From contig JACKDP010000003.1 in assembly GCA_020633435.1 (NCBI GenBank), positions 248,001 through 312,000 of the forward strand: a stretch of DNA of 64,000 nt, written 5' to 3'. The translations under genes and the position numbers were made by a program. This DNA comes from Myxococcales bacterium (lineage in GTDB: Bacteria > Myxococcota_A > Bradymonadia > UBA7976 > UBA1532). Under the pieces are notes generated by a model, which saw nothing but the letters and a program-made list of their open reading frames with translations, was not told the DNA's origin and made no database searches. This document shows, in pieces, positions 33,867 through 40,748 of the stretch (its first letter is position 1; each line of letters begins with the position of its first letter).

Positions 33867-34579
33867 AGCCGCCGGTGGCCGACCGGCTGGCGGCCCTGCG
33901 GGCGGCCGGCGCCGCCGTCTACGACGCGGCGGGCCTGCGGTTCGTGGAGGCGCTGCTGGAGCGGGCCGCCGCCCTCGATGGCGAGGCGTCCACCCGCCTG
34001 CACGCCCGGGCCGAGGCGCGCCTGGACGCCCTGGCCGAGCGGCTGTACGCCGACCGCTCCGTGGCCCGGGCGCTGCTCGCGACGCTCCAGGCCGCCGACG
34101 CCGACCCCGACGGGGAGTACGCCACCGCCTGCGCGACCGGGGACTACCGCCGGCTGCTGCGCGAGGCCGAGCTGGCCCTGCAGCGCGCGCGCAGCGAGGG
34201 CGGGCGCCCGGATCGCGAGCGCCTGATGCGGCTGTGCGGGCAGGCGCGCCACCAGGGCCTGCGGCTGCCCGCCGAGGTGGAGGCCGCGCTGACGGCCGAG
34301 GCGCCCGGGGCCGCGCGGCGCGCCGCCGATCAGCTCGCCCAGGCCCTCTTCCGCCACGTCATCACCGACGCCCGCGGCACCGTCAGCCTGGCCCGGGCCG
34401 CCGACCGCCTGCCCGCCGCCATCGGGCCGTACAACGCCGCGGCGCTGGCCGGCCAGGTGCTCGCCGCCGCCGAGGCCCTCTCCCCCGCCTGGCTGCGCAC
34501 GCTGCTCACCAGCATGGAGGATCTGGGCGCGCTCCACGTCCTGCCGGCGCCGCCGCCCCCGCGCCGCCGCCGCCGATGA
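33863..34579 (+). CDS. DUF2894 family protein
   Basis: 238 residues from GTG 33863. Helix-rich and soluble, with no signal or membrane helix. The C-terminal region AIGPYNAAALAGQVLAAAEALSPAWLRTLL matches the (L)GPxN...SPxYL pattern of DUF2894, which as far as I recall is found next to DUF802 and OmpA genes in Pseudomonas and other proteobacteria. The protein ends in PAPPPPRRRRR. A cytoplasmic partner or regulator of the channel is inferred from the conserved neighbourhood only. It overlaps both neighbours by four bases. Confidence 0.8.
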   Translation: MKPPVADRLAALRAAGAAVYDAAGLRFVEALLERAAALDGEASTRLHARAEARLDALAERLYADRSVARALLATLQAADADPDGEYATACATGDYRRLLREAELALQRARSEGGRPDRERLMRLCGQARHQGLRLPAEVEAALTAEAPGAARRAADQLAQALFRHVITDARGTVSLARAADRLPAAIGPYNAAALAGQVLAAAEALSPAWLRTLLTSMEDLGALHVLPAPPPPRRRRR

Positions 34580-35448
34580 GCCTGCGGGCCCACCTCGACG
34601 CCCTGCTGGCCGACTGCGACCTGGACCGCCACCGGGCCGCCGATCCCGTCGCCTTCGTGCACCGCTTCCAGGCCCCGGCCGACCAGGAGGTCGTCGCCCT
34701 CTTCGCCGCCTGCCTGGCCTACGGCCGCGTCGACCTCATCCGCCGCGCGCTGGTCGACGCGGTGGGCCGCATGGGCCCCGCCCCGGCCGCCGCCGCCCGC
34801 GCCGACGATCCCGCCGCCGCCCGGGCGCGCTTCGCCGGCTTCGTGTACCGCGTCACCCGGGGCGAGGACCTGGCCCGGCTCTGGATCGGCGTCGGCGCCC
34901 TGCTGCGGCGATTCCCCAGTCTGGGCGCGGCCTTCCAGGCGGGCGACGATCCGGGCAGCCCCGATCTGCGGCCCGCGCTGGTGCGCTTCCACCAGGCGCT
35001 CGGGGCCCCGACGGCGGACGATCCCCCCCGCCGATCGTACAAGCACCTGGTCGCGAGCCCCGGGGGCCCCAGCCCGGTCAAGCGCCTCAACCTCTTCCTG
35101 CGCTGGATGGTGCGCGGCCCCGACGCCGTGGATCTGGGGCTGTGGGCCGCCCTCGATCCGGCGCGCCTCGTCATCCCGCTCGACACCCATGTGCACCGCA
35201 TCGGGCGGTACCTGGGCCTGACGGCGCGGACGCGGCCGGACTGGCAGACGGCCGCCGAGATCACCGCGGCGCTGCGGCGCCTCGACCCGGCCGATCCGCT
35301 GCGCTACGACTTCGCCCTGGCCCACCTGGGCATCAGCGGGGCCTGCCCCAGCCGGCGGGTGCCGGCCATCTGCGCCGACTGCCCGCTGGAGCGCATCTGC
35401 CGCCTCGACGAGCGTGGCCAGGCGGCCCGCGCCCTCAGCGCCGGCTGA
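34576..35448 (+). CDS. TIGR02757 (DUF2400) family protein, endonuclease III-like features
   Basis: 290 residues. An N-terminal helical region contains QEVVALFAACLAYGRVDLI and SYKHLVASPGG(P)SPVKRLNLFLRWMVR, typical of TIGR02757. The C-terminal part has PLDTHVHRIGRYLGL, which lines up with the catalytic-Asp loop VDTHxxRV of HhH-GPD enzymes such as endonuclease III, and a Cys cluster C-x8-C-x2-C-x5-C (ending CADCPLERIC) like their 4Fe-4S loop (C-x6-C-x2-C-x5-C). A DNA glycosylase/lyase-like or DNA-binding role is therefore inferred, but none is proven for the family. ATG 34576 overlaps the DUF2894 stop (ATGA), so it belongs to the motor-like operon. It converges with a hydrolase gene, overlapping by 14 bp. 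Confidence 0.85.
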   Translation: MSLRAHLDALLADCDLDRHRAADPVAFVHRFQAPADQEVVALFAACLAYGRVDLIRRALVDAVGRMGPAPAAAARADDPAAARARFAGFVYRVTRGEDLARLWIGVGALLRRFPSLGAAFQAGDDPGSPDLRPALVRFHQALGAPTADDPPRRSYKHLVASPGGPSPVKRLNLFLRWMVRGPDAVDLGLWAALDPARLVIPLDTHVHRIGRYLGLTARTRPDWQTAAEITAALRRLDPADPLRYDFALAHLGISGACPSRRVPAICADCPLERICRLDERGQAARALSAG

Positions 35449-36223
35449 GCGTCACGTCCAGCAGGGCCTGGAGGCCCGCCGGATCGTCCACATGGACCCA
35501 GTGGCCCGCGTCGGGGAGCACGTGCACGTCGATGGGCAGCGTGGCCAGGCGGGTGAGGGTGGCGGCGTCCCAGCGGTCGCTGCGGCCGGCGCGCAGGAGG
35601 TGGACCCGGGTGGCGCCGGGCGCGGCCAGGAAGTCCCAGAGATCCGTGCGGAAGTAGTCGGCCAGCAGGGCCTCCACCACGTCGAGGTCCGGCTTCCAGA
35701 CGAGGCCGGCGGCGGTGCGCGCCACGTTCGTCGTCATCCAGGCGGCGATGCCGGTGCCGAACCCGCGGTCGAGGAAGTGGGCCGTCACGGCCTCGCGGCT
35801 GGCGAAGGGCGGCGCCAGGGCGCGGGTGGCCGCGATGACGCGGGGCACCTCGTGGTCGACGCCGGGATCGGCGGCCCCCGGCGGGGCGTCGAGCACCCAG
35901 GCGTCGTCTACGCCGTACGTCCGGGCGTAGACCAGCGCGACCTTGCCCCCGAAGGAGTGGCCGATGACCACCTGGGGGGCGCCCACCTCGGCGGCGAGGG
36001 CCGCGAGGTCGTCGGCGCAGGCCGCGACGGTGTGGGGCGGCTCGCCGGACGGGCTGGCGCCATGGCCGCGGAGGTCCGGCAGGACGAAGCGCCAGGTGGG
36101 GTGGCGGGTCGCGAGGCTGCGCGCCAGGCCGCCCAGGTTGCCGGCCTGGCCGAGGATGCCGTGGAGGATGAAGGCCGTCGGGCCGGCGTCCGGGCCGACG
36201 ACGCGGTGCGCGAGGGGTGTCAT
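35435..36223 (-). CDS. Alpha/beta-hydrolase (YbfF-like esterase)
   Basis: 262 residues. HGILGQAGNLGGL (oxyanion loop), VLPDLRGHGAS, nucleophile elbow GHSFGG, an acidic site in the AGRSDRWDA region and a late His in DAGHWVHVDDP give a full hydrolase signature. Closest to small acyl esterases of the YbfF/abhydrolase-11 type (PDLRNHGxS and LxDAGHWVH motifs). Probably cytoplasmic; substrate unknown. It is a single gene whose 3' end overlaps the motor-like operon. Confidence 0.9.
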   Translation of the reverse strand: MTPLAHRVVGPDAGPTAFILHGILGQAGNLGGLARSLATRHPTWRFVLPDLRGHGASPSGEPPHTVAACADDLAALAAEVGAPQVVIGHSFGGKVALVYARTYGVDDAWVLDAPPGAADPGVDHEVPRVIAATRALAPPFASREAVTAHFLDRGFGTGIAAWMTTNVARTAAGLVWKPDLDVVEALLADYFRTDLWDFLAAPGATRVHLLRAGRSDRWDAATLTRLATLPIDVHVLPDAGHWVHVDDPAGLQALLDVTLSRR

Positions 36224-36543
36224 GGCGGCACCATGCCTCGGCGTCAGCGTCTTGTCACGGGTCAGGGGAGAAGGGGGGGAACCCCGGGCCGGCCCCGTGG
36301 GGGCGGGGCCCTGGCCCGGGGGGGGCGGCGCGAGCGCCGGCGGCGTCTCCTGGGGGGAGGAGGGCCGCCGGCCGGGGTTGCTCGCGTCGCTTGAGACCCT
36401 TCAGGGGAGAGGGAGCGGTTCGGGGATGCCTGAAGCGTCTCGGGGTGCTGAAACCCCGGCGCCTCCCGGCGTTCTTCCGCGGGGCCCGAAAAAAATTTCG
36501 GGAGACACGCAAGCCGCTGATTTCACGGCAGAAAGGCGAGCCG
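36224..36543. other. 320-bp gene-free stretch
   Basis: Between the ends of two minus-strand hydrolase units. Very G/C-rich with runs of G on one strand (36280-36380), and a contrasting AT-rich spot at 36485-36502, CCCGAAA-AAAA-TTTCGGG, a perfect seven-base hairpin about 42 bp after the stop of the esterase gene (minus strand). A short open frame (36255-36512, minus) is Arg/Pro-rich and not convincing. It may be the end of the esterase transcript plus the promoter of the YbfF-like gene. Confidence 0.5.
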
Positions 36544-37206
36544 TCAGGTGTAGACCCACTCCAGCCAGCGGCCGATATCGACCACCTCGCGGCCGTGGAG
36601 GCCGTGGGCGGCGGGGTAGGTGCGCCAGTCGACCGCCAGCCCGGCCCCGCGGAGGGCCTCGGCCGAGCGCTGCCCCAGGATCGGCGGGACCACCATGTCG
36701 TGGGTGCCGTGGCAGAGCAGGAACGGCGTGGGGCGGTTGGCGGCCACCGCCTCCAGGGCGTCGGGCCGGGCCAGGTAGGCCGAGAGGCAGAGGACGCCGG
36801 CCAGGCGCTCGGTGTGCCGCAGGCCGACGTCCAGGGCCATCGCGCCCCCCTGGGAGAACCCGGCCACGACGATGCGGCTGGCCGGCACGCCGCGGGCCCG
36901 CTCGGCGGCGATCATCGCCTCGACGGCCAGGCGGGAGCGCTCCATGCCGGCGGCGTCCACGTGGCGGTCGATGCTCAGCTCGAGGATGTCGTACCAGGAC
37001 GGCATGACCATGCCGCCGTTGATGGTGACGGGCTGGTGAGGGGCGTGGGGGAAGAGGAAGCGCAGGGACACGCCCAGGCGCAGCTCGGGCACGATGGGCT
37101 CGAAGTCGTGGCCGTCGGCGCCCAGGCCATGCAGCCAGATCACCGTCCCGACGGGATCCGTGCCCGTGACCACCTCCACCCGCTCGAGGGGCGCCGCGTT
37201 CGCCAT
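36544..37206 (-). CDS. Phospholipase/carboxylesterase family serine esterase
   Basis: 220 residues: WLHGLGADGHDFEPIVPEL, FPHAPHQPVTINGG, nucleophile elbow GFSQGG, LCHGTHDMVVP (acid region) and PAAHGLHG (late His). This is the Abhydrolase_2 family (EstB, YpfH, acyl-protein thioesterase), cytoplasmic enzymes that cut short esters or thioesters. AGGAGA precedes ATG 37206; 16 further upstream residues are possible but not conserved. Divergent from a TetR regulator gene, so it is a candidate target of that regulator. Confidence 0.92.
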   Translation of the reverse strand: MANAAPLERVEVVTGTDPVGTVIWLHGLGADGHDFEPIVPELRLGVSLRFLFPHAPHQPVTINGGMVMPSWYDILELSIDRHVDAAGMERSRLAVEAMIAAERARGVPASRIVVAGFSQGGAMALDVGLRHTERLAGVLCLSAYLARPDALEAVAANRPTPFLLCHGTHDMVVPPILGQRSAEALRGAGLAVDWRTYPAAHGLHGREVVDIGRWLEWVYT

Positions 37207-37220
37207 CGTCTCCTCCCCAG

Positions 37221-37252
37221 GCCGCCGGCACCCGAGCGCGGGCGCCGGCGGC
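37221..37252. promoter_or_regulatory. Nine-base perfect inverted repeat in the esterase/TetR divergent gap
   Basis: GCCGCCGGC (37221-37229) and GCCGGCGGC (37244-37252) with a 14-base spacer. It lies 15 bp upstream of the esterase ATG and 83 bp before the TetR gene. Such placement suits an operator for the divergently coded TetR protein, although high GC makes chance dyads more common. Confidence 0.35.
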
Positions 37253-37334
37253 ACGATACCCGAGGCCCTGGGCCAGCGCTCGCGTTTCCGTCGGCGGGCG
37301 CGGTAGGCTGAGCGCCGGTCAGTACGGAGGCGGC

Positions 37335-37958
37335 ATGGGACGGCGCGCCCGCTCCCCCGAGGCCCGGGAGGCCCGGCGGGATCACATCATCGCGGCGGCG
37401 GCGGCGGTCTTCGCCGAGCGGCGGTACCCGGCCGTGAGCATGGCCGAGGTGGCCGCGCGGGCGGGGGTGGCGAAGGGCACGCCGTACCTGTACTTCCCGA
37501 CGAAGGAGGCCCTGTTCCTGGAGCTGTACCTGCTGCGGATGGGGGCCTGGATCGACGGGCTGGACGCCACCCTCGCCCCGCTGGCGGGGCCGGGGGCCGT
37601 GGCGAAGGGCCTGGCGGCGAGCCTGGCGGCCCACCCCGACGTGGTGCGGCTGGTGGCGCTGCTGCACGGCACCCTGGAGCAGAACGTGGAGGCCGCGGAC
37701 GTGGTGGTCTTCAAGCAGGCCGCCGCGGCGCAGCTCGAGCCCCTGGTGCTGCTGCTGGAGGCCAAGGCCGGCCTGCCGGCGGGGCAGGGGGTGGCGTGCC
37801 TGACGGCCATCCGCGGGCTGGTGGTGGGCCTGGCCCAGATGGCGTCGCCGGCCCCGGCGGTGGCGGCGGCCCTGGAGGCGATGGCGGGCCTGCGCGTCGA
37901 CTTCGAGGCCACCCTGGCGGGGGCCGTGGAGGCGCTGCTGGTGGGCTGGCCCCGCTAG
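37335..37958 (+). CDS. TetR family transcriptional regulator
   Basis: 207 residues. The N-terminal helix-turn-helix is typical: RRDHIIAAAAAVFAERRYPAVSMAEVAARAGVAKGTPYLYFPTKEALF. The C-terminal ligand-binding part is Ala/Leu-rich and helical (LAAHPDVVRLVALLHGTLEQN) and gives no hint of the ligand. GGAGG lies five bases before the ATG. It probably controls itself and the divergent esterase gene. It converges with gshB sharing CTAG (37955-37958). Confidence 0.94.
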   Translation: MGRRARSPEAREARRDHIIAAAAAVFAERRYPAVSMAEVAARAGVAKGTPYLYFPTKEALFLELYLLRMGAWIDGLDATLAPLAGPGAVAKGLAASLAAHPDVVRLVALLHGTLEQNVEAADVVVFKQAAAAQLEPLVLLLEAKAGLPAGQGVACLTAIRGLVVGLAQMASPAPAVAAALEAMAGLRVDFEATLAGAVEALLVGWPR

Positions 37959-38896
37959 CGGGCGGCCACGCGGCCCTCGACCCACTCCACGAAGCGGATG
38001 CCCACGCGGGTGCCGGAGAGCGCCTCGATCTCGCGGATGCCGGTGGGGCTCGTCACGTTGATCTCGGTCAGGTAGTCGCCGATGACGTCGATGCCCACGA
38101 AGGACAGGCCGTCGGCGCGCAGGCTCGGCCCCAGGGCCTCGCAGATGGCGCGGTCGCGGGGCGTGAGCTCCGTGGGCACCACGGTGCCGCCCACGTGGAT
38201 GTTGCCGCGGTGGTCGTCGCCGCGGGGCACCCGCAGGATGGCCCCCTGGGCCTCGCCGTCGATGAGGATGATGCGCTTGTCGCCCTCGCGCGCGGCGGGC
38301 AGGTAGGCCTGGGCCATCACCCAGCGGGTGCCGTCCTCGGTCAGGGCCTCCAGGATGCTGGCGACGTTGCGGTCCTCCTGGGCCAGCAGGAAGATGCCCT
38401 TGCCGCCGTGGCCGTCCACCGGCTTGACGATGAGGGGCTCGCGGCGCGCGGCCAGCCAGGCCCGGATGCGGGCCGCGTCCCGCGTCACCATCGTCTCGGG
38501 GATGAGCGCCGGGAACTGCAGGGCGTAGAGCTTCTCGTTGGCCGAGCGGACGCCGGCGGGCTCGTTGAGCACCAGCGCCCGGGTCAGATCGAGGATGTAG
38601 GTGGCGTGCAGGTAGGCCCGATCGACGGGCGGATCCTTGCGCATCCACACCGTGTCGAAGTCGTCGAGGGCCAGGTCCTCCAGCTCGCCCAGGTGGGCGA
38701 AGTCGGCCTTGCGGTGGAAGACCTCGACCGCGCGGGCGAGGGTGGCGGCCTGCCCGCCGGGGCGGACGTAGAGCTGGTCCTGCGTGCAGTACCAGACCCG
38801 GTGATCGCGCTCCTGGGCGGCGAGCATGAAGCCGAACGTCGTGTCCTTGTCGACATCGACGGCGCCCAGGGGATCCATGACGATGAGGATTTTCAT
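37955..38896 (-). CDS. gshB: Glutathione synthetase
   Basis: 313 residues with the standard layout: MKILIVMDPLGAVDVDKDTTFGFMLAAQ, WMRKDPPVDRAYLHATYILD, NEKLYALQFPALIPETMVTRD, then the ATP-grasp domain IVKPVDGHGGKGIFLL, QAYLPAAREGDKRIILIDGE, DRAICEALGP and the ending FVGIDVIGDYLTEINVTSPTGIREIE. It joins gamma-glutamylcysteine and glycine with ATP. No gshA is in the window. ATG 38896 is fixed by homology; the coding frame is open further upstream but not conserved. A cytochrome gene starts in the opposite direction 91 bp away. Confidence 0.97.
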   Translation of the reverse strand: MKILIVMDPLGAVDVDKDTTFGFMLAAQERDHRVWYCTQDQLYVRPGGQAATLARAVEVFHRKADFAHLGELEDLALDDFDTVWMRKDPPVDRAYLHATYILDLTRALVLNEPAGVRSANEKLYALQFPALIPETMVTRDAARIRAWLAARREPLIVKPVDGHGGKGIFLLAQEDRNVASILEALTEDGTRWVMAQAYLPAAREGDKRIILIDGEAQGAILRVPRGDDHRGNIHVGGTVVPTELTPRDRAICEALGPSLRADGLSFVGIDVIGDYLTEINVTSPTGIREIEALSGTRVGIRFVEWVEGRVAAR

Positions 38897-38987
38897 GGCG
38901 ATGAGGGTACTCCCTGCCGGGTGGCGAGCCCAGCGTCCATGGACCCAGGGACGTCGGCTCGGGTAGTTTGCGGCGGCGGAGGTGAAG

Positions 38988-39548
38988 ATGCGCGAAGTCG
39001 CTGCAGTGGTGCTCCTGATCTGCGTGGTGGGGCTGGCGTGGGCCGAGCCCCCGGCGGCGCCCGCGTCGGCGCCCAGCGAAGCCCCGGCGTCGGCGGCGGC
39101 GCCCGCGTCGGCCGCCGCACCGGGGAGCGAGCGGCCCCCGACGGTGGCGGTGCCGGTGGAGGCCGACTGGCAGGCCCGGGCCCTGGCGTGGTTCAAGGAC
39201 GCCGACACGGAGAAGGCCCGCAAGGCCGCCATGCGGGAGGCCGGCCGCGCCATCAAGCAGCCGTGCCGCTACTGCCACACCCCCGACTGGCAGGGCTACA
39301 CCGAGGTCCAGCCCGTCGCCCGCCAGATGATGGCCCTGTCGGTGGAGAACGGGGTGACCTGCGCGGACTGCCACGTCGGCAAGGGCGAGCTGACCCACCT
39401 GGGGGAGGAGGCCCGGCCGATGTGGGCCCTGGCCCATGAGCGCAAGCAGTTCTGCGACGCCTGCCATGTGCCGCAGACGCGGTTCAAGCAGCTCACCGAC
39501 GCCGGCCGCGCGTTCGAGGCCGAGAGCAAAGCCCAGAAAAAGCCTTGA
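38988..39548 (+). CDS. Exported tri-haem c-type cytochrome
   Basis: 186 residues. Signal peptide (REVAAVVLLICVVGLAWA), an Ala/Pro/Ser linker, then three haem-binding sites: CRYCH, CADCH and CDACH. Between the first two is ARQMMALSVENGVTC, which recalls photosynthetic reaction-centre cytochrome c subunits and related periplasmic multihaem proteins (a Met pair on the helix before a CxxCH). GGAGG sits five bases before ATG 38988; GTG 38982 is an alternative. The protein most likely carries electrons in the periplasm or is membrane-attached by other proteins. A solitary gene between gshB and a protease gene. Confidence 0.9.
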   Translation: MREVAAVVLLICVVGLAWAEPPAAPASAPSEAPASAAAPASAAAPGSERPPTVAVPVEADWQARALAWFKDADTEKARKAAMREAGRAIKQPCRYCHTPDWQGYTEVQPVARQMMALSVENGVTCADCHVGKGELTHLGEEARPMWALAHERKQFCDACHVPQTRFKQLTDAGRAFEAESKAQKKP

Positions 39549-39567
39549 AGTTCGAGATCTTGCCCAA

Positions 39568-40641
39568 TCAGGGCAGGGGGCGGCGCTCCAGCCAGTCCAG
39601 GCGGACGCGCACCGTGCGGGCCAGCTCGCCGGGGTGGATGACCGTCAGGAAGATGGCCTCCCCCGGGGCGCGGCTGCGGATGTAGCCCAGCAACTCGTCG
39701 CGCAGGGCGATGCGCCGCCCGTCGACCCCGGTGATGAGGTCTTCGGGGCGCAGGCCCACGTCCTCGGCGGGTCCGCCGGGCACGATCTGGCTGATCATGA
39801 CCCCCTCGGTGCCCCCCGGGAAGCGGCGCAGGTAGTGATCGGGCTGCTCCCAGAGCTCCTCGATGGCCACGCCCAGCGAGGCGGTGCGGGCGTCCTCGGC
39901 GCGGTGCAGCAGCGACCGGATGGCCTCGACGGGGGCCATGTAGGCGACGCCGACGTGGGTGCCGCGCGAGTGCATGAGGCCGCTCTGCACCCCCACCACG
40001 TCGCCGTTGGGCAGCATCCACGGGCCACCCGAGGTGCCGGGCGGCGACAGGCCGGACAGGTGCATGATGCGGATGTAGCGCTGCTCTTCGGGCAGGTACT
40101 CGAACGTGAGGCCGTCTCGCGCGACCATGCCGGAGAAGAGGACCTTGTGGCGGTAGAGGGGCGTCCCCATCAGGAAGACCTGGCTGGCCGCGGGGGGCAT
40201 GGCCTCCGCGAGGTCCAGCGTCGGCCAGGGCGTCCGATCCGCCGTCACCAGCTTGATGAGGCCCAGGTCATGGCCCAGATCCAGCGCCACCACCTCGGCG
40301 GCCACGCGGCCACGCTGGGTGCGCGCCTCGATGCGGCGGCCGGGGGACTGCACGACGTGGGCGGCGGTCATGGCGTAGCCGCCCGGGCTCACGAGGAAGC
40401 CGGTGCCGTTGAGGTGGTCGTCCACCAGGATCTCGATGACCGCCTCGGAGGCCCGGGCGTACATCGGCGGCTGGCTGACCTCGCGCGCGGCCGCCATGGC
40501 CGTGGGGCCCGACGTGGGCGAGAAGGTCGGCCGCAGCCACGTCTCGAGGGACGCCTGCACCTGCTCCCAGACCCCGAGGGGCCGCCCCATCGCGGGGGTC
40601 GTGGCCAGCAAGACTGTCATGATAAGTTGGAGCCGACGCAT
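39568..40641 (-). CDS. HtrA/DegP-like serine protease with PDZ domain
   Basis: 357 residues: signal peptide (LQLIMTVLLATTPAMG), a trypsin-like domain with His95 (MTAAHVV), Asp125 (GHDLGLIKL) and Ser204 (PPGTSGGPW), and one PDZ domain at about 265-345 (LGVAIEELWEQ ... ISQIVPGGPAEDVGLRPEDLITGVDG). All three catalytic residues are in place. HtrA-type enzymes degrade or refold damaged envelope proteins. The ATG at 40641 is chosen; a GTG nine bases upstream is possible. A CCACCC/GGGTGG inverted repeat (40647-40652 and 40670-40675) is close to its start in the gap shared with the kinase genes. Confidence 0.92.
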   Translation of the reverse strand: MRRLQLIMTVLLATTPAMGRPLGVWEQVQASLETWLRPTFSPTSGPTAMAAAREVSQPPMYARASEAVIEILVDDHLNGTGFLVSPGGYAMTAAHVVQSPGRRIEARTQRGRVAAEVVALDLGHDLGLIKLVTADRTPWPTLDLAEAMPPAASQVFLMGTPLYRHKVLFSGMVARDGLTFEYLPEEQRYIRIMHLSGLSPPGTSGGPWMLPNGDVVGVQSGLMHSRGTHVGVAYMAPVEAIRSLLHRAEDARTASLGVAIEELWEQPDHYLRRFPGGTEGVMISQIVPGGPAEDVGLRPEDLITGVDGRRIALRDELLGYIRSRAPGEAIFLTVIHPGELARTVRVRLDWLERRPLP

Positions 40642-40748
40642 GGCGGCCACCCTACACGGGTCGACTACCGGGTGGAAGCGCTCAACGCGCCGTCAGGCGT
40701 CGCTCCCTGTCCGTTTCTGCCACGGCGCCGGAGGCAGCAGGCCACCCC

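Noticed and set aside
30295..35448. Calling the operon a complete Zorya defence system
   Set aside because: No ZorC, ZorD helicase or ZorE nuclease gene is present; only the motor-like pair is similar, and DUF802/DUF2894 operons are a better match.
36485..36502. Intrinsic terminator after the esterase gene
   Set aside because: The T-run on the minus strand is in the loop, not after the stem, so it is not a standard terminator.
36255..36512. 85-residue minus-strand frame in the gene-free stretch
   Set aside because: Arg/Pro-rich, no Shine-Dalgarno, ends in G-run DNA; likely chance.
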